Assembly: GCA_026874595.1 (NCBI GenBank)
Contig: CM049322.1
Span: forward strand, 5,067,900 to 5,131,899
Origin: Sipunculus nudus
Lineage: Eukaryota; Annelida; Sipuncula; Golfingiida; Sipunculidae
Length of the DNA stretch: 64,000 nt
Direction: 5' to 3'
Shown: positions 40,246 to 51,149 of the stretch, piece after piece
How positions within the stretch are numbered: position 1 is the first letter of the stretch
Layout: each line of letters begins with the position of its first letter
Notes under the pieces: generated by a model
The model's database searches: none
What the model was told of the DNA's origin: nothing
Seen by the model: only the letters and a program-made list of their open reading frames with translations
Position numbers and translations under genes: made by a program

Positions 40246-40246
<1 letters not shown>

Positions 40247-40288
<42 letters not shown>
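40247..40288. repeat. (TA)n microsatellite
   Basis: About 40 bp of TA repeat. Confidence 0.95.
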
Positions 40289-40291
<3 letters not shown>

Positions 40292-41331
40292 TCATCGAAA
40301 ACTAAAGTATAACATAGGTACACATAGACGTATATATGCCAGACACTATACAAAATTAATATATAACTTCATTCATTATGGCAAACAATACGCTATAAAC
40401 ATCACAGGCATATCTACTAAAGTTAATGATTAACTTGTTTAGGTTAACAAATCGTTTATCCGTAGAATCATGAGAACCAAGACACATTTTGTAAGTGCCG
40501 GATGCAAACACCAGCTTTTCATGAACTGAGACGTCATTATGACGTCATTTTGACTGTTACCGATTTCTTTGCCCACGTCAATTACTTTATATGGTAGTGG
40601 AATGTTGTAAGTAACTTAATTTTTAATTAATTGTTATGAAATTTAGTTTTAGGCAGACAGCTAGAAAGAAGTAATTACATTTTGTGGATAACCAAATTTA
40701 ATTTAATAATTAAAATTTACGACAAAAATGCACAGGAAAGTGCAGATAACAAGGGACAAATTTGGACAAAACTCCATCCAGATCCGCATATTAAATATAT
40801 ATTATGCCCCCGAGGATAAGATAATACAATAAACCAAAAGGCGAGCAGTGATACTGACACGCACAACATTATCAATTTTCTCTTAGATAACTGGCAAACG
40901 TCTGTCTGATTTTCCGCTTTTGGAAGCCCTTTACAGGAACATGTCGAACAGTCTTCTGTCCTGCATCTTTGCTGAAGCTCTGAAAAAAATATCTTACGTT
41001 TGGGAAGCTGTGTTAAGAAACACTACCTCATTTAAATGACGGACGTGACATCCCCTAAACACTCATAAACACATAACTCACACTTAATATGCAGTGAGTT
41101 ACTCAAAGTAATATGTTTATGAGGTCTGTAACTTTATTGGTAGACACAAGTCATTAGTATATGCAATTATTTGTATACAAATATAAAACCTTGAGAATCC
41201 AAAGGGCCGAAACCTACATAATGCATTATTTACATATTATCTATGATTATAAGATGGTTGCTGTGCAAGGCTTACATTTGTGTCTGCTTTTAAAAAGTTT
41301 GTAATTATTAGCAAGGTGAGCTTCACAATAT

Positions 41332-44300
41332 TCAAACATTATCTATGATGAGTCCTTTGGCATCTTTCCAGATAATTATTACAATTAATAAAACTTGATA
41401 AATTAACCTCCTGGTTATTGTTTTCCTGACGTCTGTGTGTGGTTTAGTTGAGTTTGATTTAGCGATTACCCGCAGCACAAGAAACTCTAAAGCATCGATT
41501 AGAATATTACTACCTCTAGGACAGGCGGCCGTTTTAGCGTCACAGTTGTATCTATCTTTACATTTTCCACAAAGGCGTTTGCATCCTGGGCCCCATGTTC
41601 CATCTCGGCATGCTTAAAAACAAATGTTGTAGGGTTTATTAAGGCAGGTTGTTCCATGTAACATAATCATCCCCTCACTGAGATAGTGAAAGAGAGGAAC
41701 ACTGTTTTTGAATCATAAAGATTAACTACAGTACTTATATATTGTTCGATTATTTCTTTAATTGAAAATTCAATACAGAACCTCTTGTGCACTCACGTAT
41801 CTACAATAAAACTTTATTTGGTTTAGTCAATAGTTACTTTTGAGCATAGAATAAGCACAGGATCAAGGTATACCTATACATTCCCTCGCAGATATAGCTA
41901 GGAGAAGACATTAAAGCAGCACTAGTTGACTTTCAGGTACAGATTAACGTTTATTCATTACATAGAATAGTTTTCATTTCTTTTTGAAGAAAAATATATA
42001 CAATAAAAAACATCTGGTCAGGGAAGTATATTTAATATAAGAACAAGACTGTCAAATATTTATGCCGTGGGAGGCTTGTAAGTTGTCACCAGGTAATTAA
42101 GGTGTTCCGTCAGTGGACAATCGACTTGCCTACTTCACATCGGTGTCCTGAGAAACCAGCAGCACATCGTCCACGGAGACAAGTTCCGTCTACAGGAGAG
42201 CAAATCTTAGATTCACAGTGACCACATTTCTCTCTGCAACCAGTCCCACAGTGGCCAGCTAGGCAACTGTATACCTTCATGGAGAGAAAATAAAATCAAT
42301 AATATTAATCATACAAGACGATCATACTTTATGTTAAGTATAATTCTGTGAAATATGAGAGGTTTAGCCATCTCCAATTATCATGGTAGCTAACAAGATT
42401 TTATTTTGCAAACGACTCTTACATAAATATTTTAAATTCATATGATTTGTTTTATAAACAAGTAACAATATGGTAGGGTAAGAAGTCTCACAAACATGAC
42501 TTTTATACGTGGGTATTTATTCAAAACATTCATTAGTGTGGTGGATGGGAGCTGTTTGCTTAAATACTGACTAAGAGAGTACACGTGTCTGTACCTCCTC
42601 ACAATAAAGTCTCAATTTATGACACTCAAATCTTGATTTCCAAAGATTTCCTGCAGCTTTCTCCTTGTTTCTCTGCAGCAGACTGTCGTTAATCATACAG
42701 AACCCCATGTCTTGAAACATGGGTATATAATCAAGATATTATTAACACTGAATGATTGAAAAAATAAAGTAGGACTAAGTAGTCTTGTATGTATTATTTC
42801 TTGTATGCATGTTATGTATTGCTTTTTGTGATAAATATTTTTTAATGTATAAATTGATTTGATGGTATTATAAATGTTCATTGATGTGCATAACTTATTA
42901 TATCTAAAATGTAGCATCTTTTGTTTTATATGTGAATTATTGTTATTTTTATGAGTATGGATATCTATCCAAGACAAACTATTAACGTATTATTGTTGTG
43001 TTTGTAAATAATTTTATTTTAGATTGTCAACTGTTAATATGTCCTGTGCATGTCAACATGTATGTCCTGTGACAGCATTATATATAAGTTATTCAGGTAG
43101 CAATATATATTAATAATGATATACTGAGGGTTACCCGCATTCGGATGAGTGAGAGTAAACCTCATGTTTCCGGCCACTGTCAGCTGACGACATGCGACAC
43201 GAGCAGCTGCATGATTATACCCCTTGTCACATACGTCTCTCCATTTGTTGTTGTTCAAAACTTGGAGCACTCCTTTCGAGAACACGATACTTCTTACCGT
43301 TCTGTTTTGATGTCCATTCTGATCATTTCCATTAACAAAATATCAATTATATTTTATCAATGCACATATTATATTTTTTGTATTTTTCAGTTATCCAATG
43401 AATGTTCATATGACAAATACAGCCATCCCCATGCACCAAATTAACGATAAGTAAAATAATTAGGGGTTATAACAAAGTATAGATTAGATAAATAGGTGCA
43501 GGTATGTTAAACACTAAAGTATTACAATTTTTTAAAAAAATGTTATATTTTTTACACGACATGTTTTAAATGCTCGTTCTCTAGTTTCAGTTTCTTGTTA
43601 AATAAAATTCATGTAATCGTTGCTAGTAGATAAAACGAAAATATATAATACATTTTCAATTTGTAACAGACATTTGTGATAGAGGGTGAAAATAGTTGTA
43701 TTATCCTAAACAGCGGGGAAATTATAGATTAACATTTCATTCCTTATACCACTACGATAACTAATGCTATTGTCATAATTTCGTTTGAATCAATATATCT
43801 TCTTCTACCTGTAATACTACAGTAGTGACGTCACTTCGCTGGTTCCAATGAAAGTGTGCTGATACACAGAGGAAGTTGGGGATCCCTGTTAGCTCAGTGG
43901 TAGAGCAGACGACCGGCAATCGGAGGGTCATGGGTTCGATTCCCATACGGGGTGATCCGACTTTTTCTGTGTATTCTTGTTCTATATCTCCATGGGATGG
44001 ACCAGCATGGCCATTCAACATCTTTCTATACAATATTTGATGCACACCATAAAAGGCCATCAGTTTATCACTGCTACATGCAAAGTCGCCGTGTCGACAC
44101 ATGTAGTATGTATAATACCAGTCACAGTAGTGACGTCACTTCGCTGGTTCCAATGAAAGTGTGCTGATACACAGAGGAAGTTGGGGATCCCTGTTAGCTC
44201 AGTGGTAGAGCAGACGACCGGCAATCGGAGGGTCATGGGTTCGATTCCCATACGGGGTGATCCGACTTTTTCTGTGTATTCTTGTTCTATATCTCCATGG

Positions 44301-46251
44301 GATGGACCAGCATGGCCATTCAACATCTTTCTATACAATATTTGATGCACACCATAAAAGGCCATCAGTTTATCACTGCTACATGCAAAGTCGCCGTGTC
44401 GACACATGTAGTATGTATAATACCAGTCACAGTAGTGACGTCACTTCGCTGGTTCCAATGAAAGTGTGCTGATACACAGAGGAAGTTGGGGATCCCTGTT
44501 AGCTCAGTGGTAGAGCAGACGACCGGCAATCGGAGGGTCATGGGTTCGATTCCCATACGGGGTGATCCGACTTTTTCTGTGTATTCTTGTTCTATATCTG
44601 TAATACTACCCTTAGTCTTAAAATTCTACATGTAAGCCTATGTTGCTGTTTCCACTATTCAACTCTTTCAGTAGGGCCATTACGGGGTTATATTAACTGA
44701 TAGCTAAATTACAAAGGCTACTGATACAACGTAACACGTGTAACCGTATGAGTGAACCTAACATCTCTAGAGGAAAATAAAAATTAATACAATTTTAACA
44801 GATGATCTATCCAAATTAACTGGTAAACCTACTTTAAAGGAATCATATGAACAAGTAAACATGACGCCCCGGTCAGGGTCACAGTGGCTGGAACTTTGCT
44901 GACAGTTGACCAATTGGAGTTCTTTACTGTCACACCTGATTTCATTTAATCCGTAACGCTCTAAAATTATCCTTGAAATGCAGAAAAAAATTCCCTGCTT
45001 AAGATATCATAAAAAGGAGTCGTTACACATCGTCCTTTCTCGACCTATAATATTGATATTTCGACCATTTACAAGTCTTCCTTTACATGACATTAACACA
45101 AATCCTCATACTTTATTTTCAAACCCTTTAGAGTTATGAAACAATAACCAGATACCGTAAATATTGCATGAAAATTTTAATTCGTTAAATTGTTCGGAAA
45201 AGTAATCAATAATCAATATATAGTTCAGGTTAGAAAAGTGAGCATTACTTTTGTAAATATGAAGAAAGAAAGTGACATATTATAGCGAGAGATGAACAGT
45301 AAATAGCTTGAAATAATACTGTTTTGAACAAAGAACGCAGATAAATATTCAGTGTTCATACTTTACTTCTTAACATAAAACATTAGCCTTTATCTTACCA
45401 CTCTCCTTTTGGCAAACAGCTTCGTATTCTTTCCAACATTTTTTGTCGTTCCATTTTCTGTCATTTAGCACTTGTACACAGTCTTCATTGGTAAAGAATG
45501 CCACACCTCCGTTGTTAGGGATATTGTCGGCATAGTTCTCATAACTGGCCTATTTTATATATGGTATATGTTATAGGGTAAATATGGAGAATAACATAAA
45601 CGGGAGAATAACACAATAACACCGCCCTTTCTCTTTCTCTTTTTTCTAGTTATAATAATCCTTATAATAACGTGGCCGCATAGTCACTTCTGAAGACACA
45701 AAATCATATACACATACACACACCCATACATATAGATATATATAGAGAGAGAAAGAATGAGAGAGAGAGAGAATTAAATGTATAATACACTTACAACTGA
45801 ATCACGGCCTTCATAGCAATATTATATATCGGACATAATGATACCTACATGTTCTCCTGGACTGTATTCAAATATCCCCTCAACCCTCATGTCATTCAAC
45901 AAAATCCAGAAATCCCCGCCGAACTTTTCTACAATGAATCTGGGGGGGGGGGGGGGGGAAGAAAGAGAAACATTTATCGAGGGTATCATTTTGAAGAATA
46001 AGAAACAATGTTCTATCAGCCCTTTGAATTAAAATGAAGAGCATATCACCTAGAAAAAGAATAGGAGAGAAATCTAAAAAGATAATATCCAGGACCATCA
46101 AGTATACCACACCTGTTGTGCTGCTTACTCCAAATTCTTGTGAGGTCTCCTCCAAGGGTCTGACACATCTGTCGTGAAACTGTCCAGCTGCTCCTTATAG
46201 TATTACGGTAGTAACAGAACCCTATGTAAAATGTCCATCCTAAAGGACAAT
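41332..46251 (-). CDS. Gene B: shortened lectin-SRCR-EGF paralogue
   Basis: Minus-strand exons: 46251-46113, 45939-45849, 45549-45399 (C-type lectin-like domain, WND and VC present, IPNN in place of EPN), 44960-44833 (SRCR C-terminal half), 43318-43135 and 42710-42595 (SRCR), 42274-42130 (first EGF) and 41612 onward (start of second EGF). Lengths and phases match genes A and C (91, 151, 128, 184/187, 116, 145). The second EGF breaks off after CPRG; the frame stays open to a TGA at 41334-41332 and ends with LIYQVLLIVIIIW, a hydrophobic stretch. EGF3, EGF4 and the transmembrane exon are missing, and no signal exon was found upstream. It may be a pseudogene, or a short or secreted variant. The first EGF exon needs a GC donor (gcaagt). 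Confidence 0.7.
43883..43953 (+). tRNA. tRNA-like sequence, copy 1 (probably SINE-type)
   Basis: Box A TAGCTCAGTGG and box B GGTTCGATTCC are intact, the T arm (ATGGG/CCCAT) pairs fully, and the acceptor stem pairs except at its end (one T-T, one T-G). The anticodon stem pairs at only three of five positions, and position 33 would be C instead of T, so a working tRNA is doubtful; a nominal GGC (Ala) anticodon should not be relied on. A T5 run at 43962-43966 could end polymerase III transcription. Confidence 0.55.
44188..44258 (+). tRNA. tRNA-like sequence, copy 2
   Basis: Identical to copy 1 with the same flanks, exactly 305 bp further on. Confidence 0.55.
44493..44563 (+). tRNA. tRNA-like sequence, copy 3
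   Basis: Identical to copies 1 and 2, 305 bp after copy 2; the unit is cut off about 30 bp after the T5 run, at the flanking 12-bp direct repeat. Confidence 0.55.
45743..45772. repeat. (GA)n-rich microsatellite
   Basis: Imperfect GA repeat in a gene B intron. Confidence 0.85.
45942..45958 (-). promoter_or_regulatory. Poly-C tract serving as gene B splice acceptor tract
   Basis: A run of 17 G (C on the gene strand) directly before the AG at 45941-45940 that opens the 91-nt lectin exon of gene B. It takes the place of the polypyrimidine tract. Homopolymers of this length are unstable. Confidence 0.75.
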
Positions 46252-46640
46252 CTACAATACGGTAAAACAAGGAACTCAAATATTAGCAAGATACTTCTTA
46301 AAATATTACATTTAAGCAGACACTTTCGTTTAACACTCAAGGTAAAGGACATTCTGCAGTTAAGAAAAACAGTTCTTCCAAACACTCGAAGAAACTCTCG
46401 TAAAACGTCCATCCTTAATGACAGTCTGCAATACGGAAAAACAGGGAACACGAGTACTAGCAGAAAGCTTCGTAAAATGCCGGTCATAAAAAAAAATCTC
46501 CAATTTAAAAAAAAGACATAACTTCAGTTGTAGTAGAAAGTAAAGGACATTCTACAGTCTACAGAATGGAAAAATAAATTTGTTGAAGTATTTGCGTAAA
46601 CCTATCAAAATATGCATCCTAAAGGTCTATCTAACGTAAA
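46230..46640 (-). repeat. Array of partial copies of the gene B lectin-exon acceptor
   Basis: On the minus strand the real junction (…gtag before ATTGTCCTTTAGGATGGAC at 46251) is followed upstream by diverged copies starting near 46353, 46425 and 46551, each with an AG and an A(A/C)TGTC... exon-like start. Spacing is irregular (102, 72, 126 bp). Copy 3 has an early stop in the needed frame. A further copy is at about 49175. Confidence 0.65.
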
Positions 46641-47270
46641 AGGGAAATAGCATGAAATCTTCAGCGGTAGAGAAAATCTTTGTGTCCATTATGTTTAATA
46701 AAGACAACCAATTTAGTAGTAAAATAATAGCAGACGCTGAATGTGTAGTATATAAAATTCATCTGCTCTAATTGTAACAATAATCCTCATATCTAACTGA
46801 AGATATATGATCCTAATATGTTCTTCATATGCAAGTTGTACCTCATATGGCACACGCTTTTTATACTGCACAGCATTTTCTCGAAGCCTGATGCCCGGGT
46901 ACGGATTAGGGATCACATGACCTAAATCCAAATCCAGGAACATCTAGTCTAGGTGTATTGGGTCCAGGACCATACATTAAAAATAGACTCGAACGTTGAC
47001 GCGAGGCAAGTTACGAGATCAAGTCCTACATCTTTGGATAATATTATACATACATATAAATAAGTTAATGGATCATATGACTCACTTGTATGTGAACTTG
47101 TATTTCGAAAGTGAAAGCCTAACTACCAGAGTTGACAGAAGATGCCCAGTGGACATGGCTAGATGTTTTCGTCATGCATTTGTAAGTGAAAGCCATATTG
47201 GTTTTTATAACCGAAACAAAGATCATTTCTTTACCGGTCCATTAGTCGAAGTTCCCCTATTTCCTGCTAA

Positions 47271-47273
<3 letters not shown>

Positions 47274-47314
<41 letters not shown>

Positions 47315-47347
47315 TATATATATAAATTATTAATATATATATATATA
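47274..47347. repeat. (TA)n-rich tract
   Basis: TA repeat with small interruptions next to the left end of the hAT-type element. Confidence 0.9.
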
Positions 47348-47348
47348 C

Positions 47349-49123
47349 CAGACATGAGGTGATTACTTTATAAATGTAAAGTGATTTCGATTACGATTAC
47401 ATAGGCAAAGTAATTGATAACAATTACGATTACATTACTGAAAAAAAGAAATGTAATCGATTACGATTACTTTAAAAAGTAATCATGATTGCAATCATGA
47501 TTACAAACCTGAATTTTGTCTATAAAGTAAAAGGACAACACAAGATTTACACACTGTATGATTTATGCCTATTAAATTATCAATATACACAGACCATAAA
47601 ATGAAGAGTTATCCTGCCAAAGTCGAAGTTGAAAAATGTATAAAGTATGCATGAAAAAAAAACCAAATCAAATAATATTAGAAAAAATGTAAATCAATCA
47701 ATTACAAAAAGCAACAGTTTTGATGTCCATGATTTATTGTCAAATTGCTTCAGGAAAGATCTTGGCAATCACAAATGCTTATTGCAATTTATAAACATCA
47801 GTATGCCACATAATTTAGTCCATTACATAATAAACTGAGAGTTATTCTTAAGCAAGCTTTTGTATACATATGTGGTCGTGTATTGTAAGATATCATCAGC
47901 TGTTCGGGGACAATACCTGTATAAAACTGATCAATAGCCCTTAGCAAGTTCAGTCAACTACCTCAAACCTGACACATCACTGTACAACCAAATAGATCTA
48001 CCAACAGGCCTGCTTCAGTCTGCCTTTGATGAGCAGGCATTCATTTTCTTTCAGGGCCCATGTAGCTGGAGGTAAATCATGCTTCACAGAACATATAGGA
48101 AACTGTGAATATTAGGATCCAAAGCAAACTTGTGACTAATTAACTTTATTTTGCTGCTGATGTTTGCATTACATATTCATTAGCCCACCACCATAGGCCA
48201 GACTCTGATAGCTTTGACTGTCGGCCATGTATGATTTCCATGGGCATAGATAAGATTTAGAAGGAGTCACCTATGCCCACACAGGGCACACACCTTGATA
48301 TATGAACAATTTGGCAGGCGGGGGGGGCGGGTTATTGCATTATATTCAATTCCTTGTCCACTTACTGGGTTGTACAAATATTCATCATACAAGTAAACAG
48401 AATTGATGACATCTTGCCGTTATTGTATTTATTGGCTAATCCTCTAAATGGCAATTTTTTTACATCTTAAATGCTATTTTCAAGTCGATTAGTCACCTCA
48501 GGCGGCTCTGTTTTATGCAGAGGTCCAATATTTACCTTTGTTGATTTCTCATATACAAATGAGGGGAATGCTTAGCTGTGTTGACTTGCTTATACCCTCG
48601 TACCAATTAGGTGATCTGCTCGAGATGTTGCTGTCGGATGTGAAATGTCAGGGTTAGTATAACTGCTCATTTTTAACAACATAAGTTTCACAAGTAGGTA
48701 ATTTATTTATTTAACAATATGTTCATATATACAAAGGTTTAGATATTTAACAACAATTCGACGGCAATATTCACTTTCACTAAATTGAGCTTCCATCAGA
48801 TACATGACCTATCACTGATTCATTTGATTGCTGAAAACATAGCTCAGTTAACCATTCTTATTGATGTTTCAAATCACTGGTACTCAAGAATGGTCATGAT
48901 ATAAAGAAACATTAATTGTAGCTATTCAAACTTAACATATAAAAAGTAATCTATGTAGTCATATATAATCACCATGATTACAATTACATAGGCAAAGTAA
49001 TTGATTACGATAACGATTACATTGCTGAAAAAATAAATGCAATCGATTACGATTACGATTACTAAGAAAAATGTCATCGATTGCAATCGATTACGATTAC
49101 TGATTACGATTACCCCATGTCTG
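47349..49123. mobile_element. hAT-type DNA transposon, non-autonomous
   Basis: The ends are inverted: CAGACATGAGGTGATTAC at 47349 and, read from 49123 on the other strand, CAGACATGGGGTAATCG. They are flanked by the same 8 bp, ATATATAC, at 47341-47348 and 49124-49131, the target-duplication length of hAT elements. Both subterminal regions (about 47375-47505 and 48970-49115) are packed with GATTACGATTAC-type repeats. The interior has no ORF over about 63 codons and no recognised transposase. Confidence 0.85.
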
Positions 49124-49131
49124 ATATATAC

Positions 49132-50180
49132 ATATATGTACATATATACATATATATATGACAGTAAAGGACATTCTAAGGTCTACAGAAAGGAAAAATA
49201 AAATCGCTGATGTACTAGCGCCGCTAACCTATCATAAAATGTGCACCCTAAAGATGTCTAGCGCGAAAGAGAGAAAGAAAGAGATAGGGAGGGGGTTGAG
49301 AGAGGGGACTCACATTTTGTCAGACATGTTTATCACTACGTAGTTTGATGCAACAAGTTGGTGTACTCACCAGGTAAGACTGTCTAAGGTAGAATAATAG
49401 AAAAATTCATGTCTGGTCCTGTACAGTAGAGTACTAACTGCATAAACGCTCAACATTGAATCCGTACGTCCTGCGAACATCCCTTTACCATCGGAAAGTA
49501 ATTACAAAAAAAGGGACAGCCTAAAAAACAGGGAGCTCCATGGCAGTTTTTTTTTCTTGCAGAGAAACAGTATATTAATATGTATATAAATATGTAATAT
49601 AGTTTAATATTTGGGGTCCTGTGAGGTCTATTTTTGTAATTTGCATCCTGTAAGAGCACCAAAAGACGGGGAAAGAAATAAATCATAAGGAAAAAGAGGG
49701 GTTCGTATGATGTGATCAATGTTCAAAACTGTGTACACGTATATCGTATAATTCGCTAGACATTAAGATAATCGAACCTACTCAAAGCATGTATGGAATG
49801 ATACCAGGTAAACGTATAAAATCGTTAACATTAATACATATTGTAAATAACTGTTAATTCCCTGGTAACTGACACACTAGAAAAGCAAAATATCCGGAAA
49901 ATCGTACCACAGAGGGTGAGGCATTTTCAAGATGATGTGGCCTAATAGTGTCCTTTGCTGTGAATACAAGTTTTTTTTGGGGTTTTACTTTATTATAAGT
50001 TCACTGTTGTCAAGTTCAGCTGTGATATGTCGTTGTTGAAATATTTTCACGAGTCCGAGTGGCTTGGGCTTGCGTATATGGTAACTTGAGATCAATGAAA
50101 CGCATAAGAAAATTTTTTTCAGAGGCACAAATTGCATCTGTCTATTTAGCGGGGAGTATTTTGCTCGTTTAAAATTACCC
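49132..50180. other. Mixed repeat-bearing stretch
   Basis: Holds one more copy of the gene B acceptor repeat (about 49160-49260), a purine-rich patch (49262-49305), and otherwise chance ORFs. No gene could be supported. Confidence 0.45.
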
Positions 50181-50183
50181 ATA

Positions 50184-50850
50184 TTATAACATCGCCCTCT
50201 TTTTTTTAACTTCCAGATTTACTGAGCACTGTATTTTGTTTACTGGCTGCATTTCTAAAAATGGGTTTGTTGTTATTGAATCTAGTTTCAGGTGTTCTGC
50301 CAACGCATGTCTGAGTGTTTTGCTGTATTCTGTCGCCCGGTATACCACTGACTCGGTCACGCAATGTCCGGCTACAGGGCGTACCGCGTGATTTCTGCAG
50401 TTGCATTCTTTAGCTGTCGGTGTTTTGTTGTTCCTTGAGATAATGGTTTTATTGTGCCCATTGATGTTCTGCGTAATGTTGGGCATACAGTTGTTGTTGA
50501 TTTGGACTGCCTGCTAAGTACATGGTTTTGGGGAATTCTTCGCCAAGCATTTTCAAGAAGTTTTGGCGGATGTTGTTGACGACATGTTTCTTTGCCGTTT
50601 TGTTCTTCCGACTGGTTTGTCCGTCTGTTTTTTATGTGAATTTTAGTTGACATTTGTATCCAATATTTCGTAGAGTTTCTTGATATGGTGGTCTTGCTAG
50701 GTTGAAGGTTTCTTCATCAAATGATATTTCATTTAGTCTCTTGTTAATGAAATCAGGGATGTTCTTTATTATTGTTAGGCCTATAGTACGGTGCGTATTA
50801 TCCAGACGTGAGGTTTAACGTGACGTCGAGGAAGTGGACGATTTTTCTTG
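50184..50850 (-). mobile_element. Penelope-like retroelement, 3' fragment
   Basis: Read on the minus strand over several frames: FLDVTLNLTSG then YAPYYRPNN (about 50833-50760), NIPDFINKRLNEISFDEETFN and PPYQETLRNIGY (about 50760-50660), FLKMLGEEFP, then MPNITQNINGHNKTIISRNN ... ECNCRN ... GHCVTESVVYRA (50486-50300). These blocks follow the order found after the polymerase in Penelope-like elements and lead into the Cys-rich start of the GIY-YIG endonuclease. Stops and frameshifts are present and the GIY-YIG catalytic part is mostly lost. A 68-codon ORF at 51145-50939 might be an older piece but is not assigned. Confidence 0.68.
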
Positions 50851-51149
50851 TTTGTTTCTTTTGTTATTTTCATGACGTTGCTCTTAATTATTGCACCGAT
50901 GTCTTTTTATATTCTCTATTTGGCGGGGAATGCTTTAATTACCCCAAAGCTATCGGCCCCAGATAGGCCAAATCGTTTGTTCTTGTGAATTCGTAGAGTA
51001 AGAATGTGCCGACAACTACATAGGTTTCGGCGCTGTCTTTAATGTCCATTGTAACATCGAATAATTCAGATGTTGAAATATATAAAACTTCAGAAATGCT
51101 CATGCATGGATAGGCATCTGGCACTCTGCCATTTTTTGGTAGCAAAAAT

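Larger units (their letters stand above)
37940..41330. other. AT-rich stretch, no supported gene
   Basis: Contains a (TA)n tract at 40247-40288, a T/G homopolymer run near 39784-39802 and one small signal-like ORF (38350-38463). The missing EGF3-4 and transmembrane exons of gene B were looked for on the minus strand and not found. Confidence 0.5.
43821..44597 (+). repeat. 305-bp tandem array with tRNA-like units
   Basis: About two and a half copies of a 305-bp unit, nearly identical, each with one tRNA-like sequence, a following T5 run and an upstream TGACGTCA. The array is bounded by the direct repeat ctgtaatactac (43809-43820 and 44598-44609), which looks like a target-site duplication. 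It sits in the gene B intron between the SRCR-half and SRCR exons. Near-identity suggests recent amplification. Confidence 0.9.

Noticed and set aside
43773-44556. Repeated minus-strand ORFs of 63-115 codons over the 305-bp array
   Set aside because: They are translations of the tRNA-like repeat (the GIEPMTLRLPVVCSTTELTG stretch is the reverse of the tRNA body), not genes.
46203-46521. Overlapping ORFs of 94-96 codons on both strands
   Set aside because: They cover the acceptor-repeat array and show no domain; openness comes from the repeated unit.
49365-49377. 13-nt minus-strand microexon candidate for gene B
   Set aside because: It has good AG and GT borders and the right length, but nothing homologous was seen in gene A and no signal exon was found beyond it; too short to support.
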